Of a stretch of DNA of 64,000 nucleotides, positions 53,942-63,283 are shown in pieces. The translations under genes were made by a program, and so were the position numbers. This stretch comes from Nocardia sp. XZ_19_385 (GTDB lineage: Bacteria > Actinomycetota > Actinomycetes > Mycobacteriales > Mycobacteriaceae), in contig NZ_JACVEE010000001.1 of NCBI RefSeq assembly GCF_015355755.1, forward strand, positions 1,488,001 to 1,552,000, read 5' to 3'. The notes beneath the pieces were generated by a model. It did not search any database and was not told the DNA's origin. It saw only the letters and a program-made list of their open reading frames with translations. Position 1 is the stretch's first letter. Every line of letters starts with the position of its first letter.

Positions 53942-55105
53942 TCAGTTCCGCGAGCCGTAAATGTCCCACTGGGGCGCGACCGGGCGCTCGGCGCGCAGCT
54001 CGAAACGCAGCGTGGTGGAACCGACCCGGATGACGTCGCCGTCGGACAGTGGCGTGTCCGACCCGATCGGCGCGCCATTGACGTACACGCCGTTGGCGGA
54101 ATCGCGATCGCGGATGAACACGCCGTCTTCGCGGTGCAGGATGCGGGCGTGTTTGCGGCTGACCCGGTTGTCGTCGAGGACCACGTCGTTGTCGGGCGCC
54201 CGGCCGATGCGCAGACCGAGCGGCGGTATCAGCACCGGATCGTTCTCGCCGACCCGCAGCCAGGCCCGGCGGCGGATCTCGGGCGCCTCCCGGGTCGTCG
54301 CGCCCGGGCGCGGCGCGTCGGTGTGCATTTGCTGCTGGCCGCGGACGGCTTCCTCCAGCGCGACCGTGCGGGGATCGGGGTCGATGCCCTGTTCGTCGGC
54401 GAGGTTGCGGCGGATTCGCAGGCAGGCGGCGAGTGCGTCGGCTTGGCGGCCGGCCCGGTACAACGCGGTGATCAGTAGCCGCCACAGCCGCTCGTTCACC
54501 GGGTGCTCGGCAGTGAGTGCGGTGAGTTCGCCGATCACCGCCCCGGCCCGTCCGCACCCGATATCGGCCTCGAGCCGATCGGCGAGCGCGTTCAGCCGGC
54601 GTTCGGCCATATCGGTGGCGAAGTTGCCCGCGAACCGCAATTCGTGCAGTCCGGCGACCGGCTCGCCGCTCCACTGCGCCAGAGCGGCGGCGAAATGTCT
54701 TGCGGCCGTTGCGGAATCACCTGCCGCGGCGGCCATCGCGCCCTGCGTGCGGGCCAGTTCGAAGCGCCCGACATCGCATTCCGCGTCGCGGATCTCCAGC
54801 AGATAACCGTCGGAGACGGTGCGCAGTACCGCTCGATCGTCCACACCGGCCCCGCGCAGCACCGTGCGCAGGTTCGAGATGTAGGCGTACAGCCCGTCGA
54901 CCGAGCGGGCCGACTGACCTTCCTCCCAGATTGCCTGCACCAGAGCGGTTTTCGGCACCGCTCGGCGCCGGTTGATGGCCAGGATGGCGAGCAGCGCCCG
55001 CAATTTCACGCCGGGTACCGGGACCTCGGTACCGCCGAACAGCAGCCGCACCGGCCCGAGTACCCGGACGTCCAGCACCGTCCCATCGTGGATGGTCGAC
55101 TCCAT
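53942..55105 (-). CDS. SARP/EmbR-like transcriptional regulator with C-terminal FHA domain
   Basis: The 387-residue protein has an OmpR-type winged helix (residues about 8-95, VRVLGPVRLLFGGTEVPVPG, LLAILAINRRRAVPKTALVQAIW), a bacterial transcriptional activation domain (about 100-245, with RLWRLLITALYRAGRQADALAAC) and an FHA domain (about 290-375, LRIGRAPDNDVVLDD, VSRKHARI, NGVYVNGAPI). This is the EmbR layout, whose FHA binds phosphothreonine on PknH. Two PknH-like kinases lie 2.4 kb away. ATG 55105 follows GGAGG. It probably couples kinase signals to cell-wall genes. Confidence 0.88.
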   Translation of the reverse strand: MESTIHDGTVLDVRVLGPVRLLFGGTEVPVPGVKLRALLAILAINRRRAVPKTALVQAIWEEGQSARSVDGLYAYISNLRTVLRGAGVDDRAVLRTVSDGYLLEIRDAECDVGRFELARTQGAMAAAAGDSATAARHFAAALAQWSGEPVAGLHELRFAGNFATDMAERRLNALADRLEADIGCGRAGAVIGELTALTAEHPVNERLWRLLITALYRAGRQADALAACLRIRRNLADEQGIDPDPRTVALEEAVRGQQQMHTDAPRPGATTREAPEIRRRAWLRVGENDPVLIPPLGLRIGRAPDNDVVLDDNRVSRKHARILHREDGVFIRDRDSANGVYVNGAPIGSDTPLSDGDVIRVGSTTLRFELRAERPVAPQWDIYGSRN

Positions 55106-55230
55106 CGGAGCTCCCTCCCAACCCGCGCTACCGTGGCCGATCCGCCCAGCGCAGGGCGAGTCTGTCTCGCGGCCTGCCCTTTCCGCGAGTGCGTCCAGCA
55201 TAGCCAGCCGCGTCGACAAACGCCCTCGCG

Positions 55231-56190
55231 CTACCGTCCGCGCCGCTTGACCGGCTTCTTCTTGGCGGCCGCGGGTTTACCGCCCGAACCTGGCTTGCGC
55301 GTCGCGGCAGGCTTCTTGGCGGACGCGGGTTTCTTTGCGGCGCCGGGCTTCTGCGGCTGACTCTGCCCCGACGGCGACCGCGAGCTGCGCTCGGAGCGGC
55401 CCCGCACCACACCGACGAACTCCTCGGTCAGATCGTTGGTGTTCGCGGTCGGCCAGGCCAGCACGATTTCGCTGTCCGGAGCGTCGGCGACGGTCCGGTA
55501 GACCAGATCACGCCGCGCATGCAAGCGCGCGATGGAGTGCGGGACGATGGCTTGGCCGACCCCGGCCGCGACCATCTCGAAGATCACGGCCGCCTCGTCG
55601 ATATCGCTTGCGTCCTGCATCTTCTCATCGTCGAGATCGGCCAGCCGGACCTCGGTGAACAGCGAGATCGGGTGCTCCTTGGGCACCACGACCACCGGCA
55701 GCTCGCGATACAGCGGGATCGCGCTGAGCCCGTCCCGGTCGATCGGCAGCCGCACGAAGCACATGTCGACCCGGCCCTCCTGCAACGCGGGTAGTGGGTC
55801 GGCAGCCGTGAGCGCGACCACTTGCAGCGGAGTATCCGGGAATCGCTCACTCCAGATCCGGGTCCACTTCGAGACCGTGACACCGGGGACGAACCCGACC
55901 CGCAGCGCGCCGGGCGCATCCGAGGTTTGCTCCTGACTCTCCGACTCGGCGCGCACGATCAGCTCCCGCGCCGCGTGCAGCAGTTCTCGCCCGTCGTCGG
56001 TCAACTCCGTCGGAGACGCACCCGGCACAAAGAGTTTCGTGCCCAGCTCGTCTTCCAGTTCGATGACCGTCTGACTCAATCGCTGCCGGGAAATATGCAG
56101 CGCCTTCGCCGCCCGCGCGAAATGCAGCTCCTCGGCAACCGCGGCAAACCAGCGCAGACGCTCGACGTCGATCGAGGAAAACCGGTTCAT
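55231..56190 (-). CDS. LysR-family regulator with a Lys/Ala/Pro-rich C-terminal tail
   Basis: The N-terminal helix-turn-helix is standard (RLRWFAAVAEELHFARAAKALHISRQRLSQTVIELEDELGTKLF in pieces, residues about 8-65), followed by a periplasmic-binding-like effector domain (GALRVGFVPGVTVS). The last 50 or so residues are unusual: repeated Lys-Lys-Pro-Ala-type stretches ending KRRGR, like histone H1 or HupB tails. Length is 319 residues against about 290 typical. ATG 56190 starts MNRFSSIDVERL. It diverges from the DUF5997 gene. Confidence 0.85.
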   Translation of the reverse strand: MNRFSSIDVERLRWFAAVAEELHFARAAKALHISRQRLSQTVIELEDELGTKLFVPGASPTELTDDGRELLHAARELIVRAESESQEQTSDAPGALRVGFVPGVTVSKWTRIWSERFPDTPLQVVALTAADPLPALQEGRVDMCFVRLPIDRDGLSAIPLYRELPVVVVPKEHPISLFTEVRLADLDDEKMQDASDIDEAAVIFEMVAAGVGQAIVPHSIARLHARRDLVYRTVADAPDSEIVLAWPTANTNDLTEEFVGVVRGRSERSSRSPSGQSQPQKPGAAKKPASAKKPAATRKPGSGGKPAAAKKKPVKRRGR

Positions 56191-56262
56191 TCGAACAAGC
56201 GTATTGCACCCCCACCGGGTCACCTGCGAACCACCCCCGGTAGCTCCGACTATGCTGGCCGG

Positions 56263-56676
56263 GTGAGCCAGGAGAAGAATTCGCAGATGATGAAGCCGCT
56301 GACGGCGGCAACCAAGCTCGGCATCTACCTTCCGGCGACCCCCGAGGAGTTTCGCAATTCCTCGTTCACCCGCGCCCAGCTCGAAGCCCTGCGCACCGAT
56401 CCCCCGGAATGGTTGACCGAACTGCGCCGCACCGGTCCGTTCCCGCGTGACATCAGCGCACGCAAACTCGGCATCTCCAACAGCGGCCTGCAGCGCGCCG
56501 ACGTCGCCGACGCTCTCACCGCCGCCGAGATCGAGTCCTTGCTGGCCGACCCGCCGGAATGGCTGGTCCGCGAACGCGCCAACTTCGTCGCCGTCCAGGC
56601 CGAAGCGGAGCGCGTCAAGGCCAAGGAAGCCGAACGCCGAGCTGCCTCCAACCGCCCGGCCAAGAACCGCGGCTGA
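56263..56676 (+). CDS. DUF5997 family protein
   Basis: The 137-residue protein shows two related motifs, RAQLEALRTDPPEWLTELRRTGPFPRD and TAAEIESLLADPPEWLVRERANFVA, then a Lys/Glu/Ala-rich helix and basic end. This is the DUF5997 pattern of actinobacteria, of unknown function. A -10-like TATGCT lies 7 nt before GTG 56263, consistent with leaderless translation; ATG 56287 is an alternative. It is divergent from the LysR gene. Confidence 0.78.
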   Translation: MSQEKNSQMMKPLTAATKLGIYLPATPEEFRNSSFTRAQLEALRTDPPEWLTELRRTGPFPRDISARKLGISNSGLQRADVADALTAAEIESLLADPPEWLVRERANFVAVQAEAERVKAKEAERRAASNRPAKNRG

Positions 56677-56685
56677 TCTCGGGCC

Positions 56686-58285
56686 TCAGCCGAGTGGCGC
56701 TTCCTGGACCGCCTTGTACAGGTCCTCGATCGCCCCGGCGCCCAGCACGGGTGGTTCGAAGGTCAGGAGCCACCGGTCGCGGGAGGTTTCGCTGAACGTC
56801 GAGACGACGATCGCGACTTGGTCGCCGGACCCGTTCTTGTAGATGAGGCGGAAGTCGGTGCGGCTCCCGACGACGGTATGGGCGCCGAACCGCTGGGCTT
56901 TCGCGCCGAACGCGCTCGAGGCCTGTTGCTGCCGCTGCGCCGATTCGTAGGTGTAGAACGTGTACGCCATTTTGCCCTTGCTCCCGAGCGAGCACTCCCA
57001 CCGCGATTGCCACGGGTCCAGGGCTGTCAGATCGCCATCCTGGGGATAGGACTTCTCCCATTTGGCCGTGGGCCGGCACCCGGCTCCGTTGTAGCCCGTA
57101 CCCTTCTCCCGGACGTCGCTCGGCAACATCTGGGGGAAGGCCGCGGCCATCGCGCGCAGATCCTGGTGGCCTTTCGAGCGACCGGTGATCTGGGAAACCC
57201 AGGTCGTTTCGTCCTGCCAGACCCAGATTCCGCAACCGGCGATCAGGGTGCTGATCACACCCAGAACGATCAGCGCGGTCCGGCCGCCGGACCGTCGGCG
57301 CCGGACCGGTGGTCGGTATCCGGACGGCGGGTATCCACTCGCCGGCCACTGCGCCGGAGTCGGCTGGGGTGCGTAACCGCCTGCGGGAGGCCGACTTCCG
57401 GCGTAGGGCTGCGCGGGCATCGGGTGTGGCGTGTGCGCGGCGGCCGCCATCGGCCCAGGCGTTCCGGACAGCACCCGCTGCACTGCCGCCGCGAACTCGG
57501 TGCACGAGTCGTACCGTTCATCGGGGCGTTTCGCCAGCGCACGAGCAAGCACATCGTCGAGCTCGCGGGGCAGACCGGGCCGCAGACTGCTCATCGGCGG
57601 CGGCGGTTGTTGCAGATGCCCCTGGATAACCGTTGCCATGTGCGGTGATTCGAACGGCGCGGTGCCGCTGAGCAGCCAGTACAGGCTGCACGCCAGCGAA
57701 TACTGATCCGTCCGGTGATCCAGCTGCGCGCCGGTGAGCTGCTCCGGGGCGGCGAAAGCCAGTGTGGCGGTGAAGCTTCCGGTTCGGGTGAGATGGCCGG
57801 TGTCCTCGCGGGGGCGCGATCCCGAAGTCGGTGAGCAGCACCCGTTCCTGGCCGGCGTCGCGGGCGAGCAGGATATTGGCGGGCTTCACATCACGGTGCA
57901 GGACGTTCATCCGGTGCGCATAGTCCAGTGCCGCAGCGGTTTCCGCGATGATCTGCGCGGCTCGGACCGGCGGCAGGGTCCGCGGATCCACCGACGACGC
58001 ATCGATCCCGTCGATGTATTGCATGGAGATCCACAGCTGTTCGTCCTCGTCGCCGCGGTCGAACACCGTGACGATGTTCGGGTGATCCAGCTGTGCCACG
58101 AGATCCGCCTCCCGCTCGAAGCGAGCACGAATCTCGTTGTCCGCGAACAGCTCCCGGTTCAGCAGCTTGAGCGCGATCTGCCGGGGCAGGCGCGGGTGGC
58201 GGGCCTGATAGACCGCACCCATTCCGCCTTGCCCCAGCAGACGTTCGATCGTGTACCCGGCGAAGACGTCCCCCGGTCGCAGCAC
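56686..58285 (-). pseudogene. PknH-like membrane Ser/Thr protein kinase, frameshifted in the catalytic core
   Basis: The N-terminal kinase lobe (GTG 58285, with VFAGYTIERLLGQGGMGAVYQ, HRDVKPANILL, TDFGIA) and the rest (VIQGHLQQPPPPMSSLRPGLP onward) are in different frames. Against the neighbour kinase, two bases are missing near 57815-57820, where that gene has GCGCGGGCGCGCG. The restored protein would continue through a Pro-rich linker, one helix TALIVLGVISTLIAGCGIWVW and an extracellular PknH-sensor-like domain with Cys in AGCRPT and WECSLG. Either a pseudogene or an indel error in GC-rich sequence. Confidence 0.8.
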
Positions 58286-58317
58286 GTAACTCCCCTTCTA
58301 CCCCGCACCGCGTTCGG

Positions 58318-59526
58318 TCAGGCGGCCATGGCCCAGATCAAGGCGATGATGGTCAGGAACATCACTGCGCCCAGGATGGCCAGCAGGATCTTCATGTTCG
58401 AGGCCATTCCCTGCGCCGGTTGCTGCGGCGGGCGGTAGCCGCCGGGCTGGTACCCGGGCCCAGCCTGATATCCGGGCCCGGACTGGTAGCCGGGCTGGCC
58501 GTAACCGGTTGCGGGTAGCTGATTTCCGGTGTGCTGGGGCCGCGGCTGCTGGTAGGGCATGGGCTGCGGGGTGGGCGTGTGATGCGGTTGGGACTGCTGG
58601 CCGGTGCTCGGTTGCGCGGTCGGCATCGGGTGCGGCGTGTGCGCGGCGACCTGCATCGGCATGGGTGTCGGGCCGGTGGACGGGCGGTGCCCGGCGCTGG
58701 TGCCGGATAGCACGCGCTGCACCGCCGCCGCGAATTCGACGCACGAGCCATAGCGGTCCGCGGGTCTTTTCGCCAGGGCGCGGCCCATCACCTGATCGAG
58801 AGCCTGCGGGAGATCCGGCCGCAACGCACTCACCGGCGGTGGCGGTTGCTGCAGGTGCCCCTGGATGACCGCGGCGGCGTGCGGGGATTCGAACGGCACC
58901 GAGCCGCTGAGCAGCCAGTACAGGCTGCACGCCAGCGAGTACTGGTCCGTGCGGTCGTCCAGCTTCGCGCCGGTGAGCTGTTCGGGGGCGGCGTAAGCCA
59001 GTGTGGCGGTGAAGGTTCCGGTCTGGGTGAGCTGTTTGGTGTCCTCGCGCGGGCGCGCGATCCCGAAGTCGGTGAGCAGCACCCGTTCCCGGCCGGCGCC
59101 CTTGGCCAGCAGGATGTTCGCCGGTTTCACGTCGCGGTGCAGCACGTTCATCCGGTGCGCGTAGTCCAGTGCCGCAGCGGTTTCGGCGACGATCTGCGCG
59201 GCGCGCTGCGGGGGCAGCTTGCGCGGATCCACCGAGGACGCGTCGATCCCGTCGATGTACTGCATGGAGATCCACAGCTGCTCGTCTTCGAGGCCGCGGT
59301 CGAACACCGTGACGATGTTCGGATGATCCAGCTGCGCAACGAGATCCGCTTCCCGTTCGAAGCGGGCCCGGATCTCCTCGTCCTCGTACAGTTCCCGGCT
59401 CAGCAGCTTCAGCGCCGTCAGGCGGGGCAGGCGCGGATGCCGCGCCTGATACACCGAGCCCATGCCACCCCGGCCGAGTAGTCGTTCGATGGTGTAACCG
59501 GCGAAGACATCACCAGGCTCCAGCAC
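58318..59526 (-). CDS. Ser/Thr protein kinase, PknH-related, with single C-terminal helix
   Basis: The 402-residue kinase has the glycine-rich loop LLGRGGMGSVYQ near residue 15, catalytic Lys in ALKLLSREL, HRDVKPANILL near 133, DFGIARPRED and APEQLTGAKLDDRTDQYSL. A Pro/Gln/Thr-rich juxtamembrane region (about 285-375) follows, then one helix ILLAILGAVMFLTIIALIWAMAA at the extreme end, so there is no extracellular sensor. GTG 59526 has AAGGAG 6 nt upstream. The downstream paralogue at 56686 arose by tandem duplication. Confidence 0.92.
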   Translation of the reverse strand: MLEPGDVFAGYTIERLLGRGGMGSVYQARHPRLPRLTALKLLSRELYEDEEIRARFEREADLVAQLDHPNIVTVFDRGLEDEQLWISMQYIDGIDASSVDPRKLPPQRAAQIVAETAAALDYAHRMNVLHRDVKPANILLAKGAGRERVLLTDFGIARPREDTKQLTQTGTFTATLAYAAPEQLTGAKLDDRTDQYSLACSLYWLLSGSVPFESPHAAAVIQGHLQQPPPPVSALRPDLPQALDQVMGRALAKRPADRYGSCVEFAAAVQRVLSGTSAGHRPSTGPTPMPMQVAAHTPHPMPTAQPSTGQQSQPHHTPTPQPMPYQQPRPQHTGNQLPATGYGQPGYQSGPGYQAGPGYQPGGYRPPQQPAQGMASNMKILLAILGAVMFLTIIALIWAMAA

Positions 59527-59600
59527 GTAACTCTCCTTCCCCTCGAGCGCAGGCGGAGATCCGTGCAACTCTTCGAACTTCCGGGCGGTTTGCTCGGATG

Positions 59601-60491
59601 CTACCCGGTCGGCTCAGGCTCCGGCCCATCGTTCGCGGCGGCGGCACGCACCAGACCCGCGAAAGCGCGACCGAAAAGGGTAGTGTGCACGAGCGCCAAA
59701 TGCAGCTGGTGCAGGCCGATTCGTTCCGCCCAGCCGGCAGCGAGCGGATAGTGCTCCTGGTAGGCGGACATGATCCGATCCAGGTGTGGCGCACCGCCGA
59801 ACAGGCGCAGCGTCGCCAGGTCGGTCTCGCGGTGTCCGCCGTGCGCGGCGGGGTCGACCAGCCACGCCTGATCGCGGCCCCACAACAGATTGCCGGGATG
59901 CAGATCGCCGTGCAGCCGGGAGGCGGGCTCCTCCGGTGGGTCGGCCCGGTCGAGAGCCGCCTCGACGGCCGCGACATCACCGGCGGTAAGCGCCCCGGCA
60001 TCTCGGGAGCGGCGCAGATACGGTTCGATCCGCCGGGCGCGATACCACTCCAGCCAGGTGGCGTCCGCTTCAGCTGGGGTGTTGTCCAGCGGTTCGGTAC
60101 CGATGTAACCGGGCCACTCGGCGCCGAAAGACGGGCACGGGGCTCGGTGCAGTGTCGCCAGCCCGCGGCCGAATTCCTCTGCGGCTGCCGCTGTGGGCGA
60201 TCCATGGGTGATCCACGCCATGGCAATGGTGCGGGCATCCACCGCGATCACCTCCGGCAGCGGCGGTCCCCCCGGCACCGCGAGCCACCGCAGACCAGCA
60301 GCCTCCGCGGCGAAGAAGTCCGCGGGCGGCGGTGTCGGCCGCCGTTTCGTGAACAGCTCATGCCCATCGTCGAGGGTCAGCCGTTCGGCGACGCAGATGT
60401 CCCCGCCGGCCACCGGCGTCACCCGAATACGCTGATGCTCCACCATCATTCCCAGCTGCCGCGGGTTGGCGCGAAGCCATGCGAGATCCAT
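59601..60491 (-). CDS. fructosamine kinase family protein
   Basis: The 296-residue kinase of the APH-like fold has VTPVAGGDICVAERLTLDDG and LFTKRRP in the N-lobe, the catalytic loop RLHGDLHPGNLLWG near residue 195, and metal-binding DPAAHGGHRETDLATLRLFG near 215. These match fructosamine-3-kinase-related proteins, which phosphorylate ketoamines on glycated molecules. Its stop is 75 bp upstream of the kinase start at 59526, on the same strand. Confidence 0.9.
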   Translation of the reverse strand: MDLAWLRANPRQLGMMVEHQRIRVTPVAGGDICVAERLTLDDGHELFTKRRPTPPPADFFAAEAAGLRWLAVPGGPPLPEVIAVDARTIAMAWITHGSPTAAAAEEFGRGLATLHRAPCPSFGAEWPGYIGTEPLDNTPAEADATWLEWYRARRIEPYLRRSRDAGALTAGDVAAVEAALDRADPPEEPASRLHGDLHPGNLLWGRDQAWLVDPAAHGGHRETDLATLRLFGGAPHLDRIMSAYQEHYPLAAGWAERIGLHQLHLALVHTTLFGRAFAGLVRAAAANDGPEPEPTG

Positions 60492-60524
60492 GCGCCAGAG
60501 CCTACGAGCAGTGCGGCCCGAGAG

Positions 60525-61319
60525 TCAGCCTGCGGTCGTCGCGCTACCGGTGAGCATCCGATAGGCCCAGGCCGAAGCGATAACCGACAGCGGGATCGTG
60601 ACGAGCAGACCGAGACCGCACAGAATCGCGCCGACGACATTGAGTGCGGCCAGCGTGACCGTCAGCAGCAGCATCGGACCGACATTGGCACGGATCGCGG
60701 CGGCGCTGGCCCGAATCGCATCCGCCGCGCCCAGATCGCGATCGATGATGAACAGGTAGGTCCACTGCAGCAGGAACGCAACCACCAGTGAAGCGATCCC
60801 GCACAGCACACCGAGAAGCGTGAGCAGCGCACCCCCGGCCCCGACCAGCACCTGCGCGACCACCCCGAGAACGCCGATCACCACGGAGGCGATCAGAAAC
60901 TGCCCGAAGTTCTTCAACGTGGTGAACCGGTTGAGACTGGGCCGCTCCCCCGCCACCTCCGCCAGCCCCGCCTGCGTGAAGACATTCCAGAACAGCGTGG
61001 TCAGCAACCAGGTAAGCACCGCGCTCAACGTCAGCACACCGGCCGTCTCGACATCGGTATCGAACCCACCGGTCGCCCCGGTGACCACCCCCAGCAGAAT
61101 CCCGAACAGCGCCGTCACCCCAACCCACGGCACCGGATTCGCCTTGAATCGCTGCCACGCGAACGACACCGCATTACTCGCCGAAAACCGCACCGGCTCG
61201 GCAAACCCACCCGGCTGCCCTTGCGCGTAATACTGCTGCTCCCCCTGCCCGGGGTACTCCTCGTACCGCCGCTCCCCTTGCGGGTCATAGGGCTGATCGG
61301 GATCGAAGGGCGAAGTCAT
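60525..61319 (-). CDS. integral membrane protein of unknown function
   Basis: The 264-residue protein has an N-terminal Gln/Tyr/Gly-rich cytoplasmic stretch of 55 residues (RYEEYPGQGEQQYYAQGQPGG) and five or six hydrophobic segments. VTALFGILLGVVTGATGG and LTLLGVLCGIASLVVAFLLQWTYLFIID are two of them, and RDLGAADAIRASAAAIRANVG is a conserved loop found in actinobacterial YciC/GGDEF-unrelated membrane proteins. No catalytic motif is seen. ATG 61319 is the start. Confidence 0.7.
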   Translation of the reverse strand: MTSPFDPDQPYDPQGERRYEEYPGQGEQQYYAQGQPGGFAEPVRFSASNAVSFAWQRFKANPVPWVGVTALFGILLGVVTGATGGFDTDVETAGVLTLSAVLTWLLTTLFWNVFTQAGLAEVAGERPSLNRFTTLKNFGQFLIASVVIGVLGVVAQVLVGAGGALLTLLGVLCGIASLVVAFLLQWTYLFIIDRDLGAADAIRASAAAIRANVGPMLLLTVTLAALNVVGAILCGLGLLVTIPLSVIASAWAYRMLTGSATTAG

Positions 61320-61517
61320 ACGGTGCTCCTCTGCGCGGGCGTGACGCTGCGAAAACAGACCGAGACGTACTTTCCACGCAGAATACCGGCCGCTGCCCCC
61401 TCCCAGGCTCTACTGCGGTTGCGAGTACGACACGATCACCTGGAGAAAAGGCTTGATCCCGCCACGCAGCGGTGGGTTCGCCGCAATGTCACGGACCGAT
61501 GCCGGGACGTCCTGTCA

Positions 61518-61810
61518 TCATCGTTCGCCTGACCAGCCGCCGCTCGGCGGTCTGGGCAAATCCGCCAGCAGCTGGACAAGTTCACGGTCTCGATTGAATC
61601 CTCGCTCCGTGATCAACCGAATCGCCTCGGCAGCATCCGTCAGATCCCTCGCGCTCGCGACCTCAGCAAGGCTCCTGAGATCTGCGCTGTCCTGCGGACG
61701 ACTCTCGTCGTCGCGGGCAAGCAACTTCAATGCGATTAGGTCGTCCAGTGGCATCCGCGCTGGTCGAGATCGGAAGCCGCCTTCCGAAGGGCGGCCTCGA
61801 GCGGGTTCAC
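61518..61810 (-). pseudogene. internally deleted nucleotidyl transferase (AbiEii/DUF6036-like) remnant
   Basis: A plausible N-terminus (GTG 61810, VNPLEAALRKAASDLDQRG) is followed after 18 or so codons, in another frame, by the C-terminal part MPLDDLIALKLLARDDESRPQDSADLRSLAEV and ITERGFNRDRELVQLL. In whole family members about 110 residues, including the GGLA nucleotide site, separate these. That part is missing. The frame then ends normally at 61518. Confidence 0.6.
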
Positions 61811-61879
61811 GCGAACCTGGCCGATGGTCGGCCTCGCCCTTCGCCGAGCGGTTCATATGGTCGCGATTGCAGCCACTCG

Positions 61880-62472
61880 TCAATGGCTGAATCGATCACC
61901 GACTCGTCCGCGTTCGGATGCACCGTTGGGCACTTTGTTGGTCCCACCGAGGATCGTGGCGAGGAAGCTCAGCAGCTGGGGCTCGGTGACGCCACTCGAT
62001 TTTGCCCGGTTGACGGCATTCAGCAGGAGATGGGCGATGCGGTCCGGTTCGCCGTCCCACTCGTCCTTTTCGTATCCGAAATCAATAGTGACACCGTGAC
62101 GCTCGCGAAGTTCCGCGGCCAGCACTGCGATCGCGTCCCACCGATTCGCACCCCGACGCAGGCAGTGCAGGCCCGGCCCTTCGGGAAACCATCGACAACC
62201 CTCCGGCGGCGCATCCGCGAAAACCGCGAGTCGGCTCGTGTCGTTGTTCCAATCGAAGAAAACCGTGAAGTCGTGGACCGCTTCGCTGTCGCCATCGATC
62301 AGACCGAGTTCGCGGGACAGCTCGTACCAGCGGTCGGGTCGATCAGCTTGGCGATCTCGTAGCGCGCGAACCGCACGTCGTCGACCACAACTTCCAGCCC
62401 GCTGGGGCTGCGGACCCGCCATCCGTCCTGGATGGCAGTAATAGTGGCGATCGTCTCCGGCACGTCCGACAT
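61880..62472 (-). pseudogene. frameshifted conserved hypothetical protein
   Basis: The start (ATG 62472, MSDVPETIATITAIQDGWRV, then DDVRFARYEIAKLIDP) and the body (DRWYELSRELGLIDGDSEAVHDFTVFFDWNND) lie in different frames. Adding one base near 62340 joins them as LIDP-DRWYELSRE. The body continues with WFPEGPGLHCLRRGANRWDAI and ends at 61880, overlapping the next remnant. I do not recognise the family. Confidence 0.6.
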
Positions 62473-62575
62473 CGTCGCACGTCAGACAACAGCCAACGGC
62501 GCTACGCACCAAACACATTCGTCTTCAACGGGTTTGCGGCCGTCACGATTGGCCCGCGGGGCGGAACCCCTGGTG

Positions 62576-63142
62576 TCAGTTCTCCGCGGCGAGCTGGCCG
62601 CAGGCGGCGGCGATTTCCTGGCCGCGGGTGTCGCGGACGGTGCAGGGGACGCCCTGTTCGTTGACGCGGCGGACGAATTCGCGTTCGACAGGTTTCGGGG
62701 CGGCGTCCCATTTGCTGCCGGGGGTGGGGTTGAGCGGGATGACGTTGACGTGCACTCGGGAGCCCAGGGCTTTGTGTAGCTTCTTGCCGAGCATGTCCGC
62801 ACGCCACGGCTGATCGTTGATATCGCGGATCAGGGCGTATTCGATGGACACGCGGCGGCCGGACTTGTCCGCGTAATACCGTGCGGCGTCGAGGACTTCG
62901 GCGACCGGCCAGCGATTGTTGACCGGTACCAACGTGTCTCGGAGTTCGTCGTCCGGAGTGTGCAGGGACACAGCCAAAGTCACCGACAGGTCCTCGTCGG
63001 CGAGTTTGCGGATGGCCGGGGCCAGACCCACCGTCGACACCACCACGTTGCGCTGGGAAATGCCGAAGCCGTCCGGGGCGGGTGCGGTGATGCGGCGCAC
63101 GGCCGCGACCACGCGCTTGTAGTTGGCGAGGGGTTCGCCCAT
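62576..63142 (-). pseudogene. rlmN: 3' fragment of rlmN (native-looking, GC-rich)
   Basis: The 188 codons match the C-terminal half of 23S rRNA/tRNA adenine-C2 methyltransferase Rlm[68 protein letters not shown] and the methyl-carrying Cys in [11 protein letters not shown]. Homology stops a few bases before 63150. The radical-SAM CxxxCxxC part is absent, so it cannot be active. Codon use matches the rest of the window. It is probably the displaced end of the original gene. Confidence 0.85.
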
Positions 63143-63146
63143 GCCC

Positions 63147-63283
63147 CCCGTTTTACAAATGCCCTGACCAGTACTTATGTCAGAAAAGACGAGGTTAGGG
63201 GGCTATTCTGTAACGCAGATCACCGAATAGGATTTCGATGCAGTACAGCGCAGCCCGCCCCGTATGAAGTTGGGATTTAACCC
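63147..63283. other. AT-rich junction between the two rlmN copies
   Basis: About 137 bp separate the broken native rlmN from the acquired copy. The run is AT-rich (TTTTACAAATG, CTTATGTCAGAAAAG, GGATTTAACCCCTATT). No gene is seen. It may contain one end of an integrated element. Confidence 0.5.

Noticed and set aside
56686..58285. Reading the broken kinase as two separate genes (57518-58285 and 56686-57639)
   Set aside because: Both parts align in order with one intact neighbour kinase, and a 2-bp difference explains the break.
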